DNA of 64,000 nt from contig NZ_JACFAK010000003.1 of assembly GCF_014118685.1 (NCBI RefSeq), forward strand, positions 62,001 through 126,000, written 5' to 3'. The stretch comes from Flaviflexus huanghaiensis. GTDB taxonomy: Bacteria > Actinomycetota > Actinomycetes > Actinomycetales > Actinomycetaceae. The notes under the pieces were generated by a model that had not been told where the DNA came from, searched no databases, and was given only the letters and a program-made list of their open reading frames with translations. Positions 46,706-55,336 of this stretch are shown here, piece by piece (the first letter of the stretch is position 1; the number at the start of each line of letters is the position of its first letter). Both the position numbers and the translations under genes were made by a program.

Positions 46706-47326
46706 TCAGAGCGTGGAGACTTCTTCGGTCTCCCTTTCAGGTGCCCACGAAAAGGCTCTGTAAAAGTCACGGCCCCATGTGCGGAGCACACTGGACCGGA
46801 ACTTCCCAAACTGGAGCCGATAGATGTCGTTCGCGAGACGGCCGTAGTCAAGGCCGATTGCTCGCGAGCTCGTGCTGTCTGTGGCCATCAAGCCGATAAG
46901 AGCCCTAAGGTAGTGTCTGCGCGTGGCGAAGTTTGTGGCGGAGAGCAGGGCATCGTACGTGCGCTTGGTCGACTCGGTGCGGCCTCGTAGGAGGGTCCCC
47001 GCGGCCGAGCCGAAGCTCTGTCCGACGACATGGACTGGGCGAACGTTCCCCCGCTGGTGTACCGCATAGAGGGTGAGTGCCAGATGACCGGCCCATTCCC
47101 CGGCGGTGGGTTGGTCCCTGCGCCCGATGTACTTCTCTGGGAGAGCCTCCAGAACCATCTGCCAGACCTCGGGGCTCTCTCCGGGGTCCTCATTGACGGC
47201 TCTGCGCAGGACCGCCAGCTTTCTGCGGGCAGACGGATCCCCGGCCTCGAGGAACTGATGCTGCAGTCGAGACACTGCCTGGCCGATTCCGTCACTCAGC
47301 TGTTCCGATTGATGGGTGTCGTTCAC
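46706..47326 (-). CDS. cse2: Cascade small subunit Cse2 (Cas11)
   Basis: 206-residue, all-helical small subunit. DPSARRKLAVLRRAVNEDPGESPEVW, EWAGHLALTLYAVHQRG, RRHYLRALIGLMA and DYGRLANDIYRLQ are family landmarks. Two copies usually stabilise the R-loop. Four-base overlap with cse1. Confidence 0.94.
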   Translation of the reverse strand: MNDTHQSEQLSDGIGQAVSRLQHQFLEAGDPSARRKLAVLRRAVNEDPGESPEVWQMVLEALPEKYIGRRDQPTAGEWAGHLALTLYAVHQRGNVRPVHVVGQSFGSAAGTLLRGRTESTKRTYDALLSATNFATRRHYLRALIGLMATDSTSSRAIGLDYGRLANDIYRLQFGKFRSSVLRTWGRDFYRAFSWAPERETEEVSTL

Positions 47327-49017
47327 GATGCTGCTCCTTCTTTATTGGAATTCTGCTTTGCGTCTCTTCTAGAGTTCGCCGATGCGGTCGGGCGGGCTCC
47401 GGTCATCTCTCCCAGCTTCCGCATGATCCACGCTTCATAGCGCGCCGACGAATGGAGAATCTTGTTGCCGTTCTCGTTGACCTCGAGTCGGCCCACCGCT
47501 GCTCGAGGGCCGGCGGCCTCTACCGCAGACCGAATTTCTGCCGCTGACACGCGCCACATGATCGCGCGCCACTGCTTGTCCGCCTCGTCCGCGTCAATCC
47601 CGATGGAGAGGGTCGAGAGCCACTGCACGAACTCCTTCTCGAGAGCGTTGAGCCATGCCTGGACTGGCCCCGTCGGTTCGTCTTCTGGTGACGCGCCACC
47701 GCACATGAGGAGCTGCTTGAGGAACCACTTCATACTCCCGCGGAACGACATGATACGATCCACGGCGCGAACAGCGACGCGTCGCATGTCCGCGCCATGG
47801 CGGAGGAGGAGTGACATGCTGACCGGAATTTCGTCGAAGATTTCGCCTGTGAGGATGGCGTCCTGGGTTCCGTACTGTGCCCCGATGAGCCGCAGCCCAA
47901 TCGTTTCGCCGCCGAAGTCCCTCGAGAGCTCCTCGCTCATGTCCTGCTCAGCACCCAGGAGGAGCGGGGCCTTGCGGCCCTTCTCCTTCTCGGCGGCACT
48001 CTCCTCGAAGATGCCCTGGATGCCACGCCAGACGGTCAGCTCCGCGTCGTGCGTTCTAGGGAAGTGGACCTCGACACCGCCCTTTGACTGCGCTTTTGAG
48101 TAGCGATAGCCGGTGCTTGGATCGAGAAACATGTTGGAAACCTGGATCTTGTCGCCGTTCGATATGACGGTGTGGGTGACAGCGGTCCCTTCAGCATTTG
48201 GGACAAGGCGAACCCTGCGCTGCTGCCAGGTCAGGAGATCCACTAACCCATTGGGAATTTGTGCGTCGAGATCTCTCGGCGCGGCCGTGTCCGGCTTTCG
48301 CTCCCACGGCGGGAGATCGCGGAACTGCTCGCGCTGGGGGACGACGAGATCAGTCATCGGAATGTTGAGGACCAGGGTGTCTCTCAGGTTCCTGCCGACG
48401 ATCTGAACGGCTCCGATAGCACCGAGCCACCCGGTGCCAATCCCGTAACCCTTCCCATTTTTCACGCGGGGATCTCCGACGGCCCCGGTCTTGATGCCAG
48501 AGGTGTCGTACGCGTGTAGTCGGACCAGCCAGCGTGCCGCAAGAGCGGGAGAAAGCTCGCTGCTGGTCTCCTGCGTAGACGTGGAGAACAGCTGCGGGCC
48601 GACGTCGGGTACCAGCGTGGACGCGGGTTTGACCTCATCCTTCATGCTCCGCAGGTCGGAGACCTGATAGAACGGGGCGACGCTGTCGAAGAGATCGAAC
48701 CGATCTGCGTGTTTCTCCAGGTACCTCCGTGTGGTTGACCCGAGGTCTGCGAAGCGCACATACGCCCAGCGCTCGCCCAGAGTAAAGGTGTCGTCGATTT
48801 CGTCGGCATCGCGAACGCCCCGGATGATGATGGCCTGCAGCAGGCGCAAGATTGAGAAATTTTGCGTCTGCGATTCGCCGCCGAGGTCTGTGTAATCGTC
48901 GAGGTGTGAGAACAGGTGATAGAGACTCACCTCCTCGTTCACACCATCGATTGATCTGACTTTTACCCAGGGCTCAGTCAGCAGGTTGAAGCTGGAGCCT
49001 TCTTGTTCCGTCACCAT
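47323..49017 (-). CDS. cse1: Cascade large subunit Cse1 (Cas8e)
   Basis: 564 residues from ATG 49017, which has GAGG seven bases upstream; ATG 49023 and GTG 49014 are alternatives. FNLLTEPWVKVRSIDG is the Cse1 signature start. RLLQAIIIRGV and the C-terminal four-helix bundle with MRKLGEM follow. It recognises the PAM and recruits Cas3. Overlaps cas3 by 7 bp. Confidence 0.95.
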   Translation of the reverse strand: MVTEQEGSSFNLLTEPWVKVRSIDGVNEEVSLYHLFSHLDDYTDLGGESQTQNFSILRLLQAIIIRGVRDADEIDDTFTLGERWAYVRFADLGSTTRRYLEKHADRFDLFDSVAPFYQVSDLRSMKDEVKPASTLVPDVGPQLFSTSTQETSSELSPALAARWLVRLHAYDTSGIKTGAVGDPRVKNGKGYGIGTGWLGAIGAVQIVGRNLRDTLVLNIPMTDLVVPQREQFRDLPPWERKPDTAAPRDLDAQIPNGLVDLLTWQQRRVRLVPNAEGTAVTHTVISNGDKIQVSNMFLDPSTGYRYSKAQSKGGVEVHFPRTHDAELTVWRGIQGIFEESAAEKEKGRKAPLLLGAEQDMSEELSRDFGGETIGLRLIGAQYGTQDAILTGEIFDEIPVSMSLLLRHGADMRRVAVRAVDRIMSFRGSMKWFLKQLLMCGGASPEDEPTGPVQAWLNALEKEFVQWLSTLSIGIDADEADKQWRAIMWRVSAAEIRSAVEAAGPRAAVGRLEVNENGNKILHSSARYEAWIMRKLGEMTGARPTASANSRRDAKQNSNKEGAAS

Positions 49018-52010
49018 TCCCATTCCTCGTCTGTGAATTCATCACTGTCGTAGTCCTCTTGCCATTTCTTGGGTTCGTTCATGCCGCGTGGCCCCTCGGC
49101 CCGGCGCAGCCCCACCTCGTTGTTGTAGCTGAATCGCCTTCCCAACAGCTCTCCTCCAAATTTGGAATCAAGACGCAGTAGGAGCTGGCCACGTAGCCTG
49201 AAGTCCGCTTGCCAGGCAGCTATACCGGACTTCTCCAGGTGCTCAATGGCCTGATCAATAGAGCGTCCTGGCGGCACAAGCCATCTGGGCAACCGGATGA
49301 GGCTGGAGGCAAGAGCCTGAGAAACCGCGCGCGGCGGCACATCGAACTCGCCGAGAAGCACTTCTTCATCTCCCGGCGTTAGCCAGGGCAACGGTGAAAC
49401 ATAGCCGTCGCGATCCCACACGAGGAGCACCTCGAGGCCGGGCTCGATATCACGAACATGAGCCGCCGCGCTGACATCGGAACGGGCGGCATCAGATTTG
49501 ACCATCGCCTCTAATGCATAGTTCATGTTGCCGTGACTCGCTGAGGGTGCTTTCGTCTGGAACTGCGCGGCCTTATGCCTCGAATGCTCCGCTTGTGACT
49601 GCTCCATCTCCATCGCAGCTCCGTACGGTTCGCGCCACGCGAGCGGAACCTCGAGAACGGGTGAGTACGTCTTCTCCACCAGAGCGTCGAGATCATGCAT
49701 AAGGCAGAGTGAGTCTGTGAGAAATGGAGTAAGCACCGCTAAGGAGGCGAGCAAGACTCGCTCCCCGTAGATCGCCAGTGCCCCGCTGTCGAACTCTGGA
49801 ACATCGCCTGTGACGTCGACCCCGCGGAGGTAGAGTCGCGGTTCTCGAAGAGTCGGTGGCCGGTCAGCGAAGGGGCGATTGTGTCGGTGGAGTCTACCTG
49901 CCCTTTGAAGTAGCGCGTCGGTGGGAGCGAAATCCGAGACAATCACGTCGAAATCGATGTCGAGGGACTGCTCGAGGATCTGAGTCCCCACGACGATCCG
50001 ATGCTGGGGGCGTCCCGATCCACGATGAGCGTCGGGGCCGAGGCGTTCGACAAGTTCGCGCTCCCGTTCGGCTCGGTCGGCGAGCGTGAACTGGGAGTGG
50101 ATGAGTTCGATGCCCGACGTTCCATAGCGTTCGGTAAGGGCGTCGAACGCATCTTGGGCCCTCTGGACGGTGTTGCACACTACGCCAAGAACTCCGCCGT
50201 CAGATTCTGTGAAGCCAGCCGCTCCGATAGCCTCGATCAGGTCTTCCGGTGCAGGCCTGATCGTCAGGAGTCGATGTCCTGCACGCTGGTCGATCTGCAT
50301 CTGCCGAATACCTTGACCATCCGCCAAAGTCAGTCGTGGGTACGGTACGCGCTCAGTGGCTTCCTGCTCACCTGCTTCGATTTCCTTCGCTGCTTTACGT
50401 GCTTTGATCTTTGCAAGGAGAGCGGTTCTATCTGTCGCTCGGGCGGTTTCAGGGAGATATGTCTTGCCCAGACCGTTCCTGTAGGCGTCTAGCAGTCTGC
50501 GTCGAATGCTCGACGCCAGTGTGGCCGAGAGTACAACGACAGGCACTCGCTGCGCGGCCAGCCAGGTCAATGTTCTCTCGAGGTAGCTCGAGGTGTAGAC
50601 ATCGTATGAATGGACTTCGTCGATGATGACGATCTTGCCGGCAAGGCCGAGATGACGAAGGGTCACATGCCGAGTTGCGAGCGCGGCCATAAGAATCTGG
50701 TCGACCGTAGTGACGGTGAATTCCGCCAGCAAGCCCTTCTTCCCCGTGAACCACTGATGGGCGATGACGGAAGAATCGCCGCCATCCGCTTCGATACCGC
50801 GGGTTCTCCGCCGAAGCCGCGCGAATTCTGGATTGAGCCGTGAACGGGAATGGCCCAAAAAGATCGAGTGGTCTCCGTCGGCTTCTCGGACGAGCGATTC
50901 CGCCCATCTTTCGAGGCGACTGAACATCGCATCGGTCGTCGCCATCGTCGGCAGGGCAAAGGCCACGCCTCCGGCACCTGTGTGCCCGGCAATTATTTCG
51001 GCTGCCAAGAGGGCTGCCTCGGTTTTACCCTGTCCCATCTCTTCTTCAATAATGACCAGTGTGGGACCGTCGATTCTCGACACGGCTTCGACAGTTCGGC
51101 TCTGGACTGGGCGTAGCTCGGCCTGCTCGGGCCAGGAGAAGCGGTCCCTGAAAGGAGGCATGACGGTTTCGGAAGCAGTCCAGCTTCGCGTCATTCCCAA
51201 TCGTTCGAGAGCTTCTTCTGCTCTGGAATCATCCGAGGAGTGTCGGCCTGAATGGGATAGTCCGAAAAGCTCCTGGTTCGAGGCTATCCAATCAGCCGTT
51301 GTGACGAGGCCGGAGAGCAGAATCTGGTCCGGAAGTGGAATTCCACCGCTGGCCAGCACGCGCCCCAGAACGCTCCGGGCTCCAGTTCTGTCCACGATAT
51401 CGGAGATCAAATCCTCCCAACAGTCTCGCCATGATGCACTGTGCTGGCGGAGCCAATCCTGGAACGAGCTCTTCGGACTGTGGTCTCGCAAAGACAGGCC
51501 GCTTGGTTTTCCGTGGTGACATCCCGCGATGCCGCTGAGTGAGGCAATCGCCGCTGGATCCGCCTCGGGGAACTGCTCTCGGATCCAGTTGGCCAGTATG
51601 AGATCGGAGTAGAGCGAGTGGGGCCTCCGCAGGAGAGGATCGGCGAACTTCTTCTCCATGTCATGGGCCTCGAGAATCGCTGAGCTGAGCCTCCTGAACT
51701 CGGGATGCCAAGCCAACTGCCCCGCGAAATGAAGCTCTGCCTTGCCGATGTCATGGGTGCCTGCGAGCCACGAGACAAGTGCTATTGCCGATTCGAGGTC
51801 GCCGGCGAGGTCAATGAGCCTTCTGCGCAGCGCGTTTGCGATCCACTGATCAACGAGCAGCCCCCCAACATCTGCGCTGTCACGCAGATGTTGGCCCAGT
51901 GAGAGCCAGAGATCTCGATCCATGTCGGCATCGTTGCTCGACATGAACCTATCGGGCGTCTTCGCCCAGAAAAGCCATGATTTCTGACCAAGCGCCAACG
52001 TATGCTCCAT
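49011..52010 (-). CDS. cas3: CRISPR nuclease-helicase Cas3, type I-E
   Basis: 999 residues. The N-terminal HD nuclease has THDIGK (His86, Asp87, Lys90), CHHGK (His165, His166) and TADW (Asp239). The SF2 helicase has Walker A MGQGKTEAA (325-333), DEVH (464-467), LSAT (494-497) and QRAGRLHRH. The C-terminal domain ends with an acidic tail. It nicks and degrades the displaced strand after Cascade binds. First gene of the cas operon; ATG 52010 has only a weak ribosome-binding site. Confidence 0.97.
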   Translation of the reverse strand: MEHTLALGQKSWLFWAKTPDRFMSSNDADMDRDLWLSLGQHLRDSADVGGLLVDQWIANALRRRLIDLAGDLESAIALVSWLAGTHDIGKAELHFAGQLAWHPEFRRLSSAILEAHDMEKKFADPLLRRPHSLYSDLILANWIREQFPEADPAAIASLSGIAGCHHGKPSGLSLRDHSPKSSFQDWLRQHSASWRDCWEDLISDIVDRTGARSVLGRVLASGGIPLPDQILLSGLVTTADWIASNQELFGLSHSGRHSSDDSRAEEALERLGMTRSWTASETVMPPFRDRFSWPEQAELRPVQSRTVEAVSRIDGPTLVIIEEEMGQGKTEAALLAAEIIAGHTGAGGVAFALPTMATTDAMFSRLERWAESLVREADGDHSIFLGHSRSRLNPEFARLRRRTRGIEADGGDSSVIAHQWFTGKKGLLAEFTVTTVDQILMAALATRHVTLRHLGLAGKIVIIDEVHSYDVYTSSYLERTLTWLAAQRVPVVVLSATLASSIRRRLLDAYRNGLGKTYLPETARATDRTALLAKIKARKAAKEIEAGEQEATERVPYPRLTLADGQGIRQMQIDQRAGHRLLTIRPAPEDLIEAIGAAGFTESDGGVLGVVCNTVQRAQDAFDALTERYGTSGIELIHSQFTLADRAERERELVERLGPDAHRGSGRPQHRIVVGTQILEQSLDIDFDVIVSDFAPTDALLQRAGRLHRHNRPFADRPPTLREPRLYLRGVDVTGDVPEFDSGALAIYGERVLLASLAVLTPFLTDSLCLMHDLDALVEKTYSPVLEVPLAWREPYGAAMEMEQSQAEHSRHKAAQFQTKAPSASHGNMNYALEAMVKSDAARSDVSAAAHVRDIEPGLEVLLVWDRDGYVSPLPWLTPGDEEVLLGEFDVPPRAVSQALASSLIRLPRWLVPPGRSIDQAIEHLEKSGIAAWQADFRLRGQLLLRLDSKFGGELLGRRFSYNNEVGLRRAEGPRGMNEPKKWQEDYDSDEFTDEEWEW

Positions 52011-52168
52011 TCATGACCCGGAAGTGACAACATCGTCAGTCTACATCGCGCAAGTTGTTTTGTACGTATATACAGTTCATAATTTTCGCTCGAGGTTTTT
52101 TCTCGCGGACTGAGGCCTCTTGTCCTGAAGGTCGTTAAGTCAGATAAGAAAGGACCCTTAGCTCTGAG
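52011..52168 (-). promoter_or_regulatory. AT-rich upstream region of the cas operon
   Basis: AT-rich stretch (about 52055-52095) in GC-rich surroundings, containing GTATATAC (52066-52073). On the minus strand TAGACT (52038-52043) could be a -10 with a start near 52031. No convincing -35. I see no gene between 52011 and 52512 apart from the sites listed. Confidence 0.35.
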
Positions 52169-52206
52169 GAGAAGGGAAGGTCCGTTTCCACGGAATTTCC
52201 CTTCTC
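52169..52206. other. Long hairpin upstream of cas3
   Basis: GAGAAGGGAAGGTCCG (52169-52184) pairs with CGGAATTTCCCTTCTC (52191-52206): 16 positions with one mismatch and one G-U, 6-nt loop. No T-run on either side. An overlapping alternative stem (GGACC at 52152 with GGTCC at 52179) is possible. Confidence 0.5.
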
Positions 52207-52231
52207 CCACCAACCAGTTGCGTGCCGACCT

Positions 52232-52259
52232 TCCTTGACCCCGCAAGCGCGGGGAGCAT
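52232..52259 (-). CRISPR. Relic CRISPR repeat upstream of cas3
   Basis: CCCCGCAAGCGCGGGGAGCA matches the array repeat core with single changes; the outer bases have diverged. It is detached from the array, on the far side of the cas operon. Confidence 0.6.
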
Positions 52260-52280
52260 TCTGCCATCACGTACATACAT

Positions 52281-52295
52281 GGCTCATCCCAACAC
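52281..52295 (-). CRISPR. Internally deleted CRISPR repeat relic
   Basis: GGCTCATCCCAACAC equals the first 10 and last 5 bases of the array repeat, with the 13 central bases missing. It lies 21 bp after the other relic. Confidence 0.5.
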
Positions 52296-52512
52296 GCGTC
52301 GGGTGGCGCCCATCTTACCGGCAAGCGGCGCCCGCACACGATGCCTCGCGTGAGATCGGGTCCGCGGCGATGCCAGACTTCCTGACTCGTGGCCGAAGCG
52401 CGCCCGACGATCTGACGTCACGAGTGCGAGGTCTCTTCGCGGCGGCTGAAGAAGTTGTCGCCCCGAAGCCGGCGCCTAAACCCGTCGGCGACTGTCGTGG
52501 CAGATGCAATTT

Positions 52513-53862
52513 TCAGATGGTGAAGACGCCGTTGATCGATGCCAGCGCAATAAGCATCGACACCCCCGCGATCGACCAGACAGCGGTGGTACCCCACGGC
52601 CGGCGGGAGGCGATGATCGCGATGATAGCGATAGCGAGGGGAACGAGGGCGATGGAGTAGCGGGTCGCAACATTCGCGAAGTACTCGTCCCTTGTGACGA
52701 TCTCCCGCACCTGGATGAGGACCGGAACGGTGAGCATGCCAGCGAGGAGCGAAAGGCCGAGGATGAAATCGCGGCTCTTCGGTTGGGAAAGCCACATGAT
52801 GATGAAGGGGGAGGCAGCGATGAGGAGCGCCATGAGGCGCGAGAACGCCGCCCATTCGGGCGAGTCCAGCTCGTCAGGCATCCAATAGGGGCTGACAATC
52901 CCGAGCCCCGTTGCGAAGGTCTCGACTATTGGTGTCCCCGGACCTTCAAGCAGTTCGAGGGTCGACAGTCCCGCAGCAGGGTTGTCGATCGTCTGCGGGC
53001 CAGCCGCGCGCGTGAGAAGCGTTGCACCGACGAAGGACACCGCGGCGCCGAGCGCCGCCCCCATGAAGGGACCCGCCCACCGCCACAGGTCGCGGCCTCG
53101 ACTTTTCACATGAGGGAGAGAGTAGAGCAGACCGACCGTGACAACAGAAAGGATCGCAACGATCGACAGGAGCTTCGTGCTCGCCACAAAGAACGTGAGA
53201 GCGGCAGCCATGACGAAGGCGGGCCTGCCGTCCGCCATTCTCCTCGCTATGGCGATGGCGGCAACGCCGGCGAGTGGTGCAGCAGCATCGGGGCTGATCG
53301 TGAAACCGAAGAGAGTGACGGCTGGCAGGGAGACGAGGAGGAGCGCCGCTCCGAGTGCGAGAGGCCTCCTGTCAATCCACCTGCTCAGAACGACGTAGAA
53401 CGCGGAAATGCCGGTAGCGAGCCAGAGGCTGGACATGATTCTCATCGCGTCAAACAGGTCGAGGTCAGCGACCGGGCTCGCGGCCGCAGTCAGCGCCTGA
53501 GCGCCCCAGCCCGTGACCGCGTAGTACACGAGAGGGTGGAAGCCGTTGTAGTTGACCCCGTCGACCGGGAATTCGTACCGTGTCGCCTTGCCCGTACCGG
53601 CGCGTTCACACAGGTCCGTCGAGTCATCGATCCAGTCGCTGTCGCGGCACGCCCAGGCTTCGAGCGACTCCTCCGACAGCGGCTCGACCGACTTCGGGAT
53701 CGAATGCTCGACCGTGAGCTTATAGGCGTAGTCGAAGTGCGTGATCTCGTCATAGAGCGAGACGCCATCGAAACGGAAGACAGCAGGGATGCAGAGCAGG
53801 AGCGTGTAGAAGAAGATGATGGCGATCGCAGCGCCATCACGGACTCGGGGCGAGAGTGTCAC
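52513..53862 (-). CDS. DUF2142-like polytopic membrane protein (GT-C-like)
   Basis: 449 residues from GTG 53862, which overlaps the upstream stop (GTGA). About 11 membrane segments. The first extracytoplasmic loop has VSLYDEITHFDYAYKL with an acidic DE pair, the position of the catalytic acid in GT-C enzymes, and VDGVNYNGFHPLVYYAVTG with NGFHP. It is a close paralogue of the next gene upstream (shared YDE, NYNGFHP, FVASTKLL, RYSIALVPLA). Possibly a lipid-linked sugar transferase; substrate unknown. Confidence 0.75.
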   Translation of the reverse strand: MTLSPRVRDGAAIAIIFFYTLLLCIPAVFRFDGVSLYDEITHFDYAYKLTVEHSIPKSVEPLSEESLEAWACRDSDWIDDSTDLCERAGTGKATRYEFPVDGVNYNGFHPLVYYAVTGWGAQALTAAASPVADLDLFDAMRIMSSLWLATGISAFYVVLSRWIDRRPLALGAALLLVSLPAVTLFGFTISPDAAAPLAGVAAIAIARRMADGRPAFVMAAALTFFVASTKLLSIVAILSVVTVGLLYSLPHVKSRGRDLWRWAGPFMGAALGAAVSFVGATLLTRAAGPQTIDNPAAGLSTLELLEGPGTPIVETFATGLGIVSPYWMPDELDSPEWAAFSRLMALLIAASPFIIMWLSQPKSRDFILGLSLLAGMLTVPVLIQVREIVTRDEYFANVATRYSIALVPLAIAIIAIIASRRPWGTTAVWSIAGVSMLIALASINGVFTI

Positions 53863-55223
53863 AGTGTCAGCACTCCCGTGGTCGACCCGAGGGCGATAGC
53901 GGCGGTCAGACCACTGAACACCCATGCGGCAGCCGGGCCCCAGCGGCGCTGAGCGAGGACGATCCCCGCGCAGGCGAAGGCGAGGGGAACGATCGTGATG
54001 GCGTAGCGTGCGGCCACACCGTCGAAATACTGCCCATTGGCAATGAGCTGGCGGATCTGAATGAGGATCGGCACCGAGAGGGCCCCTGCGAGCGTGGAGA
54101 GGGCGAGGTTGAATCGGGGATCGCTACCAGGGTGGGCGACGAGGAGGATACCAACGGCGGCGATAAGGAGAAGCCCCGTCACCCGCGCGATCATCGCCCA
54201 CAGTGTTGAGTCCAGCTCACTCGGTAGCCAGTACATGCTGACGAGGTCCGCGTTGATCCCGAGAGTGTCAACGAGAGGCCTCGTGAACGGACCGACCAGG
54301 TGTTCGGTTGACAAGCCGATGATGGGATTGCCCTGCGTTGGCGGGCCCGCGAGCAGGGTGAGGAGCTCGGAGATGAGATGAGACAGGGCGGTGCCAAGCA
54401 CGGCCCCGCCAAAGGGTGCGATCCACGTCAGCTGCCGGTCGTCCTTCCTGAGCCCTCGTAGCAGTGCAACCGTGACGACGGCGAAGATGCCAACGACTGC
54501 AAGGAGTTTTGTCGATGCGACGAGGAACGTGAGAATCGCCGTCGCTCGGAAGGAGGGCCGGCCACGGAAGATTCGGTGAGCAAGATAAACCGCGGCAGTC
54601 CCAGCAAGGATCGCTGCCGCATCCGGATTGACCTGGACCCCGAATGACGCGATGGCGGGTGTCGTCGCGAGTGCGAGAGTGACGGCGAGGCTGAGAGAGC
54701 GGCGCCCCAGCCACATCCGCATCGTCCCGTAGAACGCAAGGAGCCCGGCTGACAGCCACAGGACCGACATGACTCTCATGGCGACGACGAGCGACAGGTC
54801 TGACACAGGGCTCGTCATGGCGATGAGAGCGCGGGCGCCGAGCCCGGTGAGGGCGTAGTAGAGCGGCGGATGGAAACCGTTGTAGTTCACCCCATCTGCC
54901 GGGAATTCCCCGGGGGTAGCCTGCCCAGATTCTGCGAGCGTGCACAGCTCGTCGGTAGGGTTCCAGAGCGTGGGACGGCACGCCCACTCGGCCAGAACAG
55001 CGTCGGAGAGCGGCTCGATCGCACGAGGGACGCGACCCTCATAAGCGATCTTGTACGCATAGTCGACATGCGTCATCTCGTCGTAGAGGGACACCCCGGT
55101 GAAGCGGGAGATGCCGGGCAGACAGATGATCGCGGTGACAGCGACAATGACGAGAGCAACCACGATGTCTGGCACGTGGGGTTGAAGCCGCTGCCGGAGC
55201 GGGAGAGCTGTCTGCGCTGGCAC
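53859..55223 (-). CDS. DUF2142-like polytopic membrane protein (GT-C-like)
   Basis: 454 residues from GTG 55223, chosen because TATATT lies exactly 6 nt upstream and the membrane region begins soon after. A longer frame reaches GTG 55274. About 11 membrane segments, VSLYDEMTHVDYAYKI and VNYNGFHPPLYYALTG as in the paralogue downstream. The pair forms one operon, probably a tandem duplication. Divergent from the S9 peptidase gene. Confidence 0.74.
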   Translation of the reverse strand: MPAQTALPLRQRLQPHVPDIVVALVIVAVTAIICLPGISRFTGVSLYDEMTHVDYAYKIAYEGRVPRAIEPLSDAVLAEWACRPTLWNPTDELCTLAESGQATPGEFPADGVNYNGFHPPLYYALTGLGARALIAMTSPVSDLSLVVAMRVMSVLWLSAGLLAFYGTMRMWLGRRSLSLAVTLALATTPAIASFGVQVNPDAAAILAGTAAVYLAHRIFRGRPSFRATAILTFLVASTKLLAVVGIFAVVTVALLRGLRKDDRQLTWIAPFGGAVLGTALSHLISELLTLLAGPPTQGNPIIGLSTEHLVGPFTRPLVDTLGINADLVSMYWLPSELDSTLWAMIARVTGLLLIAAVGILLVAHPGSDPRFNLALSTLAGALSVPILIQIRQLIANGQYFDGVAARYAITIVPLAFACAGIVLAQRRWGPAAAWVFSGLTAAIALGSTTGVLTL

Positions 55224-55229
55224 ATTGCC

Positions 55230-55330
55230 AATATAGTCGAGGACTCGCCTGTTCCGGCTCCCGCTCTCGCACACGACATCGCCGTTCGTGGCCTCGTGAC
55301 CTCAACGTACAGCCCCGAGGCGGATACGAT
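55230..55330. promoter_or_regulatory. Divergent leaderless promoters
   Basis: Minus strand TATATT (55230-55235), 6 nt before GTG 55223. Plus strand TACGAT (55325-55330), 6 nt before ATG 55337. Neither gene has a Shine-Dalgarno. Confidence 0.55.
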
Positions 55331-55336
55331 GGCGAC

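Noticed and set aside
46650-46851. N-terminal extension of cas7e to 46851
   Set aside because: It would overlap cse2 by about 145 bp, its sequence is unlike Cas7, and ATG 46650 has a good ribosome-binding site.
52504-53952. 482-codon plus-strand frame
   Set aside because: Antisense shadow of the DUF2142 gene; Arg/Asp/Glu-rich low-complexity translation typical of the reverse strand of GC-rich genes.
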